Source: Candidatus Rifleibacteriota bacterium (GTDB taxonomy: Bacteria > UBP17 > UBA6191 > JACPRK01). From it: 8,165 nucleotides of DNA. Positions 1-6,200 of the stretch are shown in pieces (positions within the stretch are counted from its first letter, which is position 1; each line of letters starts with the position of its first letter). Location of the stretch: NCBI GenBank assembly GCA_016213865.1, contig JACQZL010000170.1, forward strand, positions 1 to 8,165, in the 5' to 3' direction. The notes beneath the pieces are model-generated. The model was not told where the DNA came from, ran no database searches, and was given only the letters and a program-made list of their open reading frames with translations. Made by a program: the position numbers and the translations under genes.

Positions 1-689
1 TGCACGTAGGCGCCGGGGTTGTCCTGCAGGAACTTGCGCAGCTTCACGACATCGACCCGGTACCCGGTGACCTCAGAAGCCGCCACGAACCGGAAGAGCG
101 AGGGCTGACCGTCGTGCAGCCTCCCGACGTCGGCCGCAAAGCCGCCGTGCCCCAGGCTGTCCAGGACAGTCGAACCCGAACAGACCAGCAGGTGCCCGTC
201 CTGAATCAGAAACGGACGCTCGCCGGCCTCCGATTGCACCGCGAGCGTGCCGGGCTCCATCGCGGCCTGGAGCTGCGTCTTCTGGGCCGAAGTCAGATCC
301 CGAAAGACGGGGCTATCGCACAGCAGCTCCCAACTGGGCAGCTCACGAAGTCGCGCCAGGTGGATCAGCCTCTCCTGCAGGTCGGTGCCCCGCAAGAGGT
401 GCAAGAAGCCCTCGCGCGGAAGGACGAGGCAGCGGAGCGAGGTCTTGGCCAGGACGTCGGCCACGCGTGGCTGGTTCAGCACGATGGCGGTCTCGCCGAA
501 GTAGTCGTAGGAGGTATAGACCTTGAACTCGCGCTCCTGCTTCCAGATGACGGCCTGACCGCTGAGGATGATGTAGAACTTGTCGCCCGGCGCACCTTCC
601 TCGATGACCTTGGCGCCCGCGGGGAACGACTCCTTATGCACCATTCGCAGGAACTCGGCTGCCCGGCCGACCTTCAGGTCGCTCAGGAT
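1..689 (-). CDS. Tandem cyclic-nucleotide-binding domain segment, 3' partial
   Basis: Immediately beyond the TAG at 690-692 the same frame stays open to the window edge. The first CNB fold begins FPAGAKVIEEGAPGDKFYI (about 570-626). It has the phosphate-binding cassette FGETAIVLNQPRVAD at about 456-500, including the FGE signature and the conserved Arg (465-467), so it should bind cAMP or cGMP. A second, weaker CNB-like fold follows (from about LPSWELLCDSPVF to the edge). There the FGE/Arg cassette is replaced (GGFAADVGRLHDGQ), so it is probably a non-binding copy. If translated on its own, the first in-frame ATG is at 642-644, inside the first fold, so independent function is doubtful. I infer that this was the regulatory half of the fusion. 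The C terminus lies outside the window. Confidence 0.7.
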   Translation of the reverse strand, partial: MLSDLKVGRAAEFLRMVHKESFPAGAKVIEEGAPGDKFYIILSGQAVIWKQEREFKVYTSYDYFGETAIVLNQPRVADVLAKTSLRCLVLPREGFLHLLRGTDLQERLIHLARLRELPSWELLCDSPVFRDLTSAQKTQLQAAMEPGTLAVQSEAGERPFLIQDGHLLVCSGSTVLDSLGHGGFAADVGRLHDGQPSLFRFVAASEVTGYRVDVVKLRKFLQDNPGAYV

Positions 690-692
690 CTA
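690..692 (-). other. In-frame TAG between the MBL and CNB domains
   Basis: On the minus strand the codons read GTC TAG ATC CTG. Coding sequence on both sides belongs to one fusion protein. A single C-to-T change from CAG (Gln) would explain it. It falls in the linker, so the MBL part could still fold without the regulatory part. Confidence 0.75.
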
Positions 693-1760
693 GACCCTGG
701 ACATCGCATCCAGGATCTCGACGGCTTCTTGCACGGGGAGGTGAGGCACGCCGAGGTCGACCGTGTTCTCGAGGCCTGTCGGAGCGATCTTCAGCCCTGA
801 GCCCGACGGGATGGTCTTTTCGCTGACATGGACCAGCAGGGTCCTCTTCTTGACCTCGGTCGCCAGGGTCGAGAGGTACTCGATGGGTGTGTGGATGGGC
901 GGGATCCCCGCCTCATGGATGACCAGGGTGTGATGCCAGGGGAACGCGAGCAGCTCGTCGCGACGCTGGGACGAGAGCACGCCCTCTTCGTGCAGCTTGC
1001 GGATCCGCTCGGGGTCGTTGAGGGTGTCCGACGGGTAGACCAGGCTCTTGTCCTCGAGCTTGATCTCGAACCCGGCGCAGGGCAGCGAGTGGAGGGAGTA
1101 CCGGAAGGTCGCCTCGGCGCCGTGCAGGCTGACCGGCTCGCCGGTGCGGACCGGAATGAAGTCGAACAGCCCGCGAAAGGCCTGCGGCGCCATCTGGGTG
1201 AGCGCGGAGTACTTGCGCACGAAGCTGGCCATCACCGTCGGCGTCGTGTAGATGGTGACCCGGCCTTCCTGCAGAATCTTCTGGAGCGTGCCGGCGTCGT
1301 GGTCGGCGTGGCAGTGGGTCAGGATCAGGCTCGAGACCTGCTTGGAGCTGAGGTCGTAATCCTGCAGCCAGTCGACCGAATCGACCGGCGGATCGACCAT
1401 CACACCCTGGCCCTGGACCCAGACGATGAACCCGGACGTCCGGTTCCCGGGGTCGAAACCGTGACCGCTGCCGATGACGCTGACACCCAGGAGCGGCGCG
1501 TAGAACGGCCTCAGTTGGCAATTGGCGGGGCGCCGCCGAGTGGGAGCGCACGGATCGCCGCGGATTCGCCCCTGCAAGCGACCGTCTTCGAGGATCGCGA
1601 TGCCGGTGCTCTCGATCGCGATGGAAACGCCGCCCGGCAAGCGGGCGACACCCTTCTCGTCGAACTCGACGAAGTCGACCAGGTCCGCGAGGACCATCAG
1701 TTCCCCGGGATGCAGGGGATGCCGGCGGAAGTAGGTGATCTCGCTCCAGCTCCCCGGGGC
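690..1760 (-). CDS. Metallo-beta-lactamase-fold hydrolase domain fragment
   Basis: From about 1755 downward the frame encodes a continuous MBL fold ending at the TAG at 690-692. The zinc motif THCHADHD (HxHxDH) lies at 1296-1316. Further likely ligands are the Asp in VYPSDT and the His in IHTP and LLVHVS. The frame extends upstream to 1988, but its first ~78 residues are Arg/Ser/Ala-rich shadow. The true upstream sequence (LPEQRPLLEQVLSEAVFG) lies in the next frame, joined if one base of the G/C run at 1752-1759 is removed. The nearest internal ATG is at 1695-1697, so a gene caller may start there. MBL enzymes hydrolyse ester, thioester, phosphodiester or lactam bonds; nothing here fixes the substrate. 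The enzyme is probably cytoplasmic, as no signal is seen. Confidence 0.72.
   Translation of the reverse strand, partial: APGSWSEITYFRRHPLHPGELMVLADLVDFVEFDEKGVARLPGGVSIAIESTGIAILEDGRLQGRIRGDPCAPTRRRPANCQLRPFYAPLLGVSVIGSGHGFDPGNRTSGFIVWVQGQGVMVDPPVDSVDWLQDYDLSSKQVSSLILTHCHADHDAGTLQKILQEGRVTIYTTPTVMASFVRKYSALTQMAPQAFRGLFDFIPVRTGEPVSLHGAEATFRYSLHSLPCAGFEIKLEDKSLVYPSDTLNDPERIRKLHEEGVLSSQRRDELLAFPWHHTLVIHEAGIPPIHTPIEYLSTLATEVKKRTLLVHVSEKTIPSGSGLKIAPTGLENTVDLGVPHLPVQEAVEILDAMSRV
1752..1759 (-). other. Frameshift site in a C4G4 run
   Basis: The upstream frame reads VLSEAVFGPG and the downstream frame reads WSEITYFRRHPLHPGEL. They join cleanly if one base is removed from the CCCCGGGG run, so the sequence carries a one-base insertion relative to the inferred ancestor. 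Runs like this are prone both to true indels and to sequencing errors. Confidence 0.65.
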
Positions 1761-1851
1761 CGAAGACTGCTTCGGAGAGCACCTGCTCGAGGAGCGGCCG
1801 TTGCTCGGGCAGGCAGACGATGGTCGAGCGGCGCCGCTTGATGAAAAAGTT

Positions 1852-1854
1852 TTA
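1852..1854 (-). other. In-frame TAA in the N-terminal part of the MBL/CNB gene
   Basis: The codons read GTT TAC TAA AAC TTT TTC ATC on the minus strand. Protein-like sequence flanks the stop on both sides, so I read it as a nonsense change, most simply from a Tyr codon. Confidence 0.65.
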
Positions 1855-2100
1855 GTAAACCGGGAATTCCAGCTCCGCCAGGCTGCTCCCGCGCGCGGCG
1901 CAGAACATGCGCGGCGGGACGACGTAGATCGAAGGCACGCCGCCCGGAAGCAGCATCGTGTCCTTGATCGTCTCGGGAACGGCGCCATACTGGACCCACC
2001 CGATGGGGGTCGGGAAGATGCTGCCGCCGCGGGCCAGTTGCAGGGGCTGCGCTGGTTCCGTCACGAGGATGATCGTAAGCGATTGTCGAGGGACGTGCAT
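1855..2100 (-). CDS. N-terminal fragment of the MBL/CNB protein
   Basis: This is an 82-codon piece running from ATG 2098-2100 to the codon before the TAA at 1852-1854. It has no signal peptide or membrane segment. Its middle (SIFPTPIGWVQYG, DTMLLPGGVPSIYVVP) reads like a folded N-terminal domain, and it ends LAELEFPVY. The next codons after the TAA (NFFIKRRRSTIVCLPEQ) continue the same style of protein, so a Tyr codon (TAC or TAT) is the likely ancestor of the TAA. The frame stays open upstream to 2313, but that stretch runs through the mobile element and low-complexity Arg/Pro sequence, so I leave it out. The piece alone is unlikely to be functional. Confidence 0.6.
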
Positions 2101-2151
2101 GGAAAATCGTTTCCAACACGCGCCGGCAGACTTGCGCGTCTTTGACCCTCT

Positions 2152-2170
2152 CCGGCCGCCCGGAGGCCGG
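2152..2170. repeat. GC-rich inverted repeat upstream of the MBL/CNB gene
   Basis: CCGGCC at 2152-2157 and GGCCGG at 2165-2170 can pair around a 7-base loop. It lies about 50 bases upstream of the likely start at 2100. No T-run follows on either strand, so I do not call it a terminator. It may be an operator or just GC-rich chance, and no clear -35/-10 pair is visible nearby. Confidence 0.3.
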
Positions 2171-2245
2171 GGGACCCCGGGGATGCACCGGCGGCTCATG
2201 GGTTCGATAACCGTAACCGGTCTCGGGAGAGGAGTAGCGCGGGGG

Positions 2246-2250
2246 CTTGT
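2246..2250. repeat. Left copy of 5-bp direct repeat CTTGT (candidate target duplication)
   Basis: CTTGT abuts the left inverted end of the MITE-like element. The same pentamer in the same orientation abuts the right end at 2463-2467. The matching bases extend to GGGCTTGTCCC on both sides because the inverted ends themselves begin CCC and end GGG. Confidence 0.6.
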
Positions 2251-2335
2251 CCCAATGGCATTAAATCGTGTTGGTTCCCATCTCGGGCCATGGGTTTGCC
2301 GGTGCGGCCGCAACGATGGCCACGCCAGAAGGCAG

Positions 2336-2354
2336 AAGCGGCTTCCAGCCGCTT
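2336..2354 (+). repeat. REP-like hairpin followed by a T-run (possible terminator)
   Basis: AAGCGGCT-TCC-AGCCGCTT forms an 8-bp perfect stem with a 3-base loop. Six T residues at 2353-2358 overlap and follow the stem. On the plus strand this has the form of an intrinsic terminator, though the loop is short and no plus-strand gene ends just upstream. It more likely belongs to the mobile element as one arm of a paired-hairpin design. Confidence 0.55.
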
Positions 2355-2388
2355 TTTTGGGCAGCCGGGCTCACGTCTGGCTCCGAGA

Positions 2389-2407
2389 AAGCGGCAAGAT
2401 GCCGCTT
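2389..2407 (-). repeat. Second REP-like hairpin, mirrored copy
   Basis: AAGCGGCA-AGA-TGCCGCTT forms an 8-bp perfect stem with a 3-base loop. Read on the minus strand, it and its flank (GGTAGAAGCGGCATCTTG) closely match GGCAGAAGCGGCTTCCAG at 2331 on the plus strand. The two hairpins are therefore inverted copies of one repeat, about 35 bases apart. Confidence 0.55.
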
Positions 2408-2462
2408 CTACCCTACCGGCTTCTGTCATGCCTCTCCTGGTGAAGGATTTAATGCCATTGGG

Positions 2463-2467
2463 CTTGT
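2463..2467. repeat. Right copy of 5-bp direct repeat CTTGT
   Basis: This is the partner of the copy at 2246-2250. It is followed by CCCCCGC (2468-2474), which is complementary to GCGGGGG before the left copy (2239-2245). Confidence 0.6.
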
Positions 2468-2668
2468 CCCCCGCTTGGGGAACGGTCCGTCGACCTCTGC
2501 GGGCCACAAGCATGTCCTGGGCTTCTCGAAGGGGGACCGCGCCACGGCCCCTTGGCCGGGCAACGTGGTGAAGCGCTTCCCCGTTTCTCTGCGTCGCTCC
2601 CGGGGCCTCAGCGGCCCTGGCCGACCATGTGGGGCCTGCTGTATCCTTGGGGCTGGAGACCAACTGCG
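2468..2668. other. Gene-free spacer before the antitoxin gene
   Basis: I see no convincing coding sequence here in any frame. It holds short palindromes: CCCC-GCTT-GGGG at 2469-2480, GAAGCGCTTC at 2570-2579, and GGGCC-TCAGC-GGCCC at 2603-2617. The promoter of the toxin-antitoxin pair should lie here. A TATCCT at 2642-2647 could be a -10 box, but no matching -35 box is evident, so I do not call a promoter. Confidence 0.4.
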
Positions 2669-2947
2669 ATGACCCTCGACGAACTCGTCCTCGCCGCAAG
2701 ACTGCTTTCGGACGCCGAGCGCCGGAGACTGCGGGAGATGCTCGACAGGATGGAAGAGCCACCATCGGGCGCCGCCCCGTGCTGCTCCGCGGTGTCCGAA
2801 GAACAGCGCTTGCAGGCCATGAGGGAGTTCCTCGACCTGGAGGGGGCACTCCACTCGGATCACGCCGACGTCTCCACCGAGCCGTGCAGACACCTTGCCG
2901 ACGGCGTCTGGGAGAGGAACCACCAACCAGGAGGCAGGTGTTCGTAG
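2669..2947 (+). CDS. Antitoxin-like small protein upstream of a PIN-domain gene
   Basis: This is a 92-residue protein. Its N-terminal ~30 residues (TLDELVLAARLLSDAERRRL) form an amphipathic, likely helical segment of the kind seen in VapB-type partners. A conserved-looking C-terminal part follows, with HSDHADVST and RHLADGVWERNHQ. The ATG at 2669 is preceded by GGAGA at 2655-2659, nine bases upstream, which decides the start; the frame stays open further upstream but without protein-like content. Its end overlaps the PIN gene start at 2938 by 10 bases, the usual tight coupling of antitoxin and toxin. It should bind and neutralise the PIN protein, and may repress the operon. No ribbon-helix-helix or AbrB motif is obvious, so the DNA-binding class is unknown. 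It ends at TAG. Confidence 0.62.
   Translation: MTLDELVLAARLLSDAERRRLREMLDRMEEPPSGAAPCCSAVSEEQRLQAMREFLDLEGALHSDHADVSTEPCRHLADGVWERNHQPGGRCS
2929..2934 (+). promoter_or_regulatory. Ribosome binding site deciding the GTG start of the PIN gene
   Basis: A perfect AGGAGG sits inside the end of the antitoxin gene, only 3 bases before GTG 2938-2940. The spacing is short, but no other start gives a PIN N terminus (VFVDAGG). Confidence 0.55.
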
Positions 2948-3246
2948 ACGCCGGGGGGTTCTTCGCCCATCTGGTATCCGAAGATGCCCATCGACTTGCG
3001 GCAGCGGCTCTCTTCGCCCGAGCCTGGGAGGAGCACTGGCAGCTCGTCACGACGAGTGCCGTGGTTCTCGAAACCTACAGCCTGATGCTCGTGAGGGCTC
3101 GACACCCACGCGAAACAGCCCTGCGCTTCCTGTCCCTCGTGGAGAGAGGACTCTGCCGCGTCGAGCACGTCTCGGCGGACGATCAAGAACGTGCGATTGC
3201 ACTGGTCCGGGCCCACGAGGACAAGAACGACTCGCTCTTCGATTAG
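2938..3246 (+). CDS. VapC-like PIN-domain toxin, truncated at the C terminus
   Basis: This is a 102-residue protein starting at GTG. PIN features seen are the N-terminal FVDAGGFFA with Asp4, Glu45 in VVLETYSLML, and the acidic cluster HEDKNDSLFD at residues 93-102 (Asp95, Asp98, Asp102), which matches the family's DKDxSxxD motif. PIN toxins are Mg2+-dependent RNases that typically cut tRNA or rRNA. Family members usually run about 130-140 residues and continue past this motif with a SF-x-MxxxGI helix and a last strand. Here the frame stops at TAG and TGA directly after Asp102, where the stop codon of the convergent pump gene overlaps (3243-3246). The missing ~30 residues make activity doubtful, and I infer a rearrangement junction near 3243. 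Confidence 0.7.
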   Translation: MFVDAGGFFAHLVSEDAHRLAAAALFARAWEEHWQLVTTSAVVLETYSLMLVRARHPRETALRFLSLVERGLCRVEHVSADDQERAIALVRAHEDKNDSLFD

Positions 3247-6200
3247 TGAGTCGCAGCTCGGGCTCGCGCGTGCAGCTTCCGCCACTCGCGGGCCTTCATC
3301 CAGGCGTAGATGACGGGCAGGAAGACGTCGATCGCCTCGTCGGCCATCAAGATGCCGCCCAGCACGGGAGCTGCCATCGGGCGGATGACCTCGGCCCCGG
3401 TGCCGGTGACCCAGAGCATCGGCATCAGGCCGATGATGGTCGTCCCCTCGGTCAGGAGCTTGGGACGCAGGCGATGGACGGCCCCCTCCATGATGACCTC
3501 GCGGAGTTGCTCTTCACTCGTGATGGCGGCGAGCCCGCCGTGGCGTTCGAGCGCCTCTCGCAGGTAGACGAGCATCACGATGCCGGTCTCGGTGGCCATG
3601 CCGAAGCAGGCGATGTAACCGACCCAGACAGCCACGCTGAAGTTGAAGCCGAAGAGGTACTGGAAGATCACGCCGCCGGCCAGCGCCCCCGGCACGGCCG
3701 CCAGGACGAGCAGGGCCTCTCCGAGGGAGCCGAAAGTCACATAGAGCACGACGAGGATGAGCAGGATGACCGCCGGGAAGATGAGCTGCAGAGTCTTCTT
3801 GGCCCGCACCTGGTGCTCGAACTGGCCGCCCCACTCGAGGTAGAAGCCCTGGGGCAGCTCGACCCTGGCCTCAACGGCGCGCTTGGCCTCCTCGACGAAG
3901 CCAACCAGGTCGCGGTCGCGCACGTTGCACTGCACGTAGGCACGTAGCATCCCGTTCTCGCTCTTGATCATCGACGGGCCAGGCTTGACGACGATCTTCG
4001 CGAGCTGCGAGAGCGGTACCTGGAGTGGGGCGGTCTTGCCGCCCGGGCTCGCGGGCGCGGCGGGGCCACCCATGGCCACGTCCCCCGCGGGCCCCCGGAC
4101 GTTGCCGCTCACCAGGATGCGGCGGAGGGCCTCCTCGTCCTCGCGGAAATCCCGCGCGTAGCGTACTCGCACGGGGAATCGGCGCCGGCCCTCCACGGTC
4201 GTCGTGAGAGTCTTGCCTCCCAGCGCGACGTCGATCAGCTCCTCGACATCTCCGACATTGATGCCGTAGCTCGCTGCCTTCGTCCGATCGAGCTCGACCT
4301 CGAGGTAGTTCTCGCCGACGGTCTGGTCGGGGCAGACGTCGACCGCGCCGTTCACTTCTCGCAGCACCCCGGCGACCCGGTCGCAGACGCGCTGCAGCCC
4401 GTCGAGGTCGTCTCCGAAGACCTTGACCCCGACCATCGTGCGCACGCCGGTCGCGAGCATGTCGATCCGGTTGATGATCGGCTGAGTCCAGATGTTGCTC
4501 CACCCCGGCACGCGGACCTCGAGGTCAATCTCCAGGAGCAGGTCGGCCTTGGACTTCACCCAGAGGAAGAACCGCCGGCGATACTGCCCCTCGAGCGACG
4601 TCGCGACCTCGCGCAGGTCAGTCTCGGTTGGCTCGCGAGCCAACATCCCGGCCGCCTTCGCACCGTCTCGCAGCCCCTCCAACACGGGCCAGAGCAGCGC
4701 CCCGGGCGCCCGGTCGGCCAGCTCCCAGTCAAGGGTCGCGACGCGTGCGGTCCACTCGCGGTCGCGCCGCTTCTCGAGCGACGCCAGCAGCCGAGTCCGG
4801 AGGGTCTCGGGCGGCTCTCCGATTGCCTCGCGGAGGCGCGCGGACAGGGCGGCGAACCCGGTGTCCCTCAGGGCAAGCAACTGGGGCCCGGGCTCGACGA
4901 AGCCGCGGGCGCCCAGCTCGCGGGTCAGGACTTCGAGCGCGGCGGCCAGCTCCACGGCCAGCGGCTGGACCGCGAGACGGCCGCCATGCCGGGAGGAGAG
5001 GAGCTTGGCGAGCTGCGCTCGCGTCGATGGATCGACCGGCCGCTTCAGGGCTCCTTTCCGTTCCAGGAACCGGGCCAGGTCTTCGACCAGCCCCTCCATG
5101 AGCGATTCGGCAAGGACCGGCAGGAACTCGGATTGGCGCCGCAAGACTAGTCCGCGCATCGTGGCGTCGAAGCGGGTGCTGGCGTCCGTCGCCACCTGGT
5201 CGAGGAGACTGTCGGTCGGGCCCTTCGGAAGGTCGGTCCGGACAAAGCCCCTGGACTGGAGCACGGCGAGCAGCTCGCGGGCCACGGTGGCCGCGTCCTT
5301 CGGGAGGATCTTGCGCCTGGTCCAGTGCTGGCGAGGCCTGAGGTTCACAACGGTCTCGACCATGTCGAGCGGGGAGGGATCGGTTGCCGTCTCCGCGCGG
5401 CCCGCCTTGCCCACGACGCTCTCGACCTCGGGGAAGGCCCGCAGGAGCGCATCCCGCGCCTTGAGGTCGGCGGAGGCCCTGGCAGCCGAGATGTTCGGCA
5501 CGGTGACCGGCATGTCGAGGATGCTGCCCTCGTCGAGCGGCGGCATGAACTCGCGGCCCAGCTTGCCGGAGAGGTTCCAGCCCAGGCCGAGGATGATGAA
5601 GAAGAGCCAGGAGACGAGACGCGGCTTGTCCATCAGGACCTGCATCAGCGGCCTGTAGATATTGATGAAGCTGCGGACGAGCCAGTTATCCTCCTCGCAA
5701 GTGAGCCGTCCTCGAAGCAGCAGCGGGCAGAGCGCCGGGACGAAGGTGATGGCCAGCACGGCCACGCCCAGGAGCGCGAAGGACTTCGTGAACGCGAGCG
5801 GGTGGAACATCTTGCCCTCGACTCCCCCCAGCGCAAAGACCGGGAGGAACGAGAGGAGCATGATGGCGACCGAGTAGAAGATCGGGCGGCCGACCAGGCG
5901 GCACGCGCGCGCGACCGCCCCGGTCGTATCGCCGGAGACCTTGTCCTTGCCGAACGCGCGGGTCAGCTCGTGGGTCGCGTTGTCGACCATCACGATCGAG
6001 CTGTCCACGAGCACGCCGATGGAGATGGCGATCCCGGAGAGGCTCATGATGTTCGACGGGATGCCCAGATAGAACATCAGGATCATGCTGACCAGCGCGG
6101 CCAACGGCAGGGTCAGGCAGATGATGAAGACCCCGCCGAAGTGGTGCATCACCAGGATGACGGCGAGGGAGGCGGTGATCATCGCCTCCGCGAGGGCACC

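Larger units (their letters stand above)
1..2100 (-). pseudogene. Broken MBL-fold hydrolase / cyclic-nucleotide-binding fusion protein (3' end outside window)
   Basis: Read across three lesions, one protein is visible on the minus strand. From the N to the C terminus it has an N-terminal segment (from ATG at 2098-2100, start MHVPRQ), a metallo-beta-lactamase-fold hydrolase, and two cyclic-nucleotide-binding (CNB) folds. The lesions are a TAA at 1852-1854 (between PVY and NFFIK), a +1 shift in the run CCCCGGGG at 1752-1759, and a TAG at 690-692 (between SRV and ILSDL). Protein-like sequence continues in a compatible frame across each lesion, so I read one ancestral gene rather than four. The start at 2100 is the best ATG before recognisable protein, and only a weak GGAAA precedes it. 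The likely role is a hydrolase whose activity is gated by cAMP or cGMP, possibly a phosphodiesterase-like enzyme; that is inference from domain content. Sequencing error cannot be excluded as the source of the lesions. Confidence 0.72.
2251..2462. mobile_element. MITE-like element, 212 bp, 17-bp perfect inverted ends
   Basis: The ends are perfect inverted repeats: CCCAATGGCATTAAATC at 2251-2267 and its reverse complement at 2446-2462. Each end is flanked by the pentamer CTTGT in direct orientation (2246-2250 and 2463-2467), which fits a 5-bp target-site duplication. Inside there is no transposase and no convincing reading frame, only two mirrored hairpins (2336-2354 and 2389-2407). This is the structure of a non-autonomous miniature element mobilised by a transposase elsewhere. 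Removing the element and one CTTGT restores GCGGGGG-CTTGT-CCCCCGC, a perfect hairpin with the pentamer as its loop. A REPIN-type origin (paired REP hairpins) is the alternative, and the two models are not exclusive. The family is not one I can name. Confidence 0.68.

Noticed and set aside
114..800. A 228-codon plus-strand frame opposite the CNB domains
   Set aside because: It is an antisense shadow. The minus strand shows the FGE/Arg cassette and continuous domain sequence.
828..1841. A 337-codon plus-strand frame opposite the MBL domain
   Set aside because: Its composition is that of an antisense shadow (Asp/Arg/Gln/Val-rich). The opposite strand holds clear MBL motifs.
1761..1988. Upstream extension of the MBL-domain frame to an ATG at 1988
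   Set aside because: The extra residues are Arg/Ser/Ala-rich. The adjacent frame carries the protein-like N-terminal sequence, so this is the shadow created by the frameshift.
2629..2937. Upstream extension of the PIN frame
   Set aside because: The extension is Arg/Gly/Pro-rich and lies within the antitoxin gene. The GTG at 2938 with AGGAGG in front gives a proper PIN N terminus.
2196..3050. Minus-strand frames across the mobile element and the antitoxin/PIN pair
   Set aside because: They pass through hairpins and inverted repeats and oppose a better supported gene pair with ribosome binding sites.
2895..3947. A 350-codon plus-strand frame running through the PIN gene into the pump's antisense
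   Set aside because: It is out of frame with the PIN motifs and antisense to conserved RND helices.
4492..5658. A 388-codon plus-strand frame opposite the pump insertion
   Set aside because: It is Ser/Arg/Ala/Pro-rich low-complexity translation. The minus-strand frame is continuous with conserved RND sequence on both sides.
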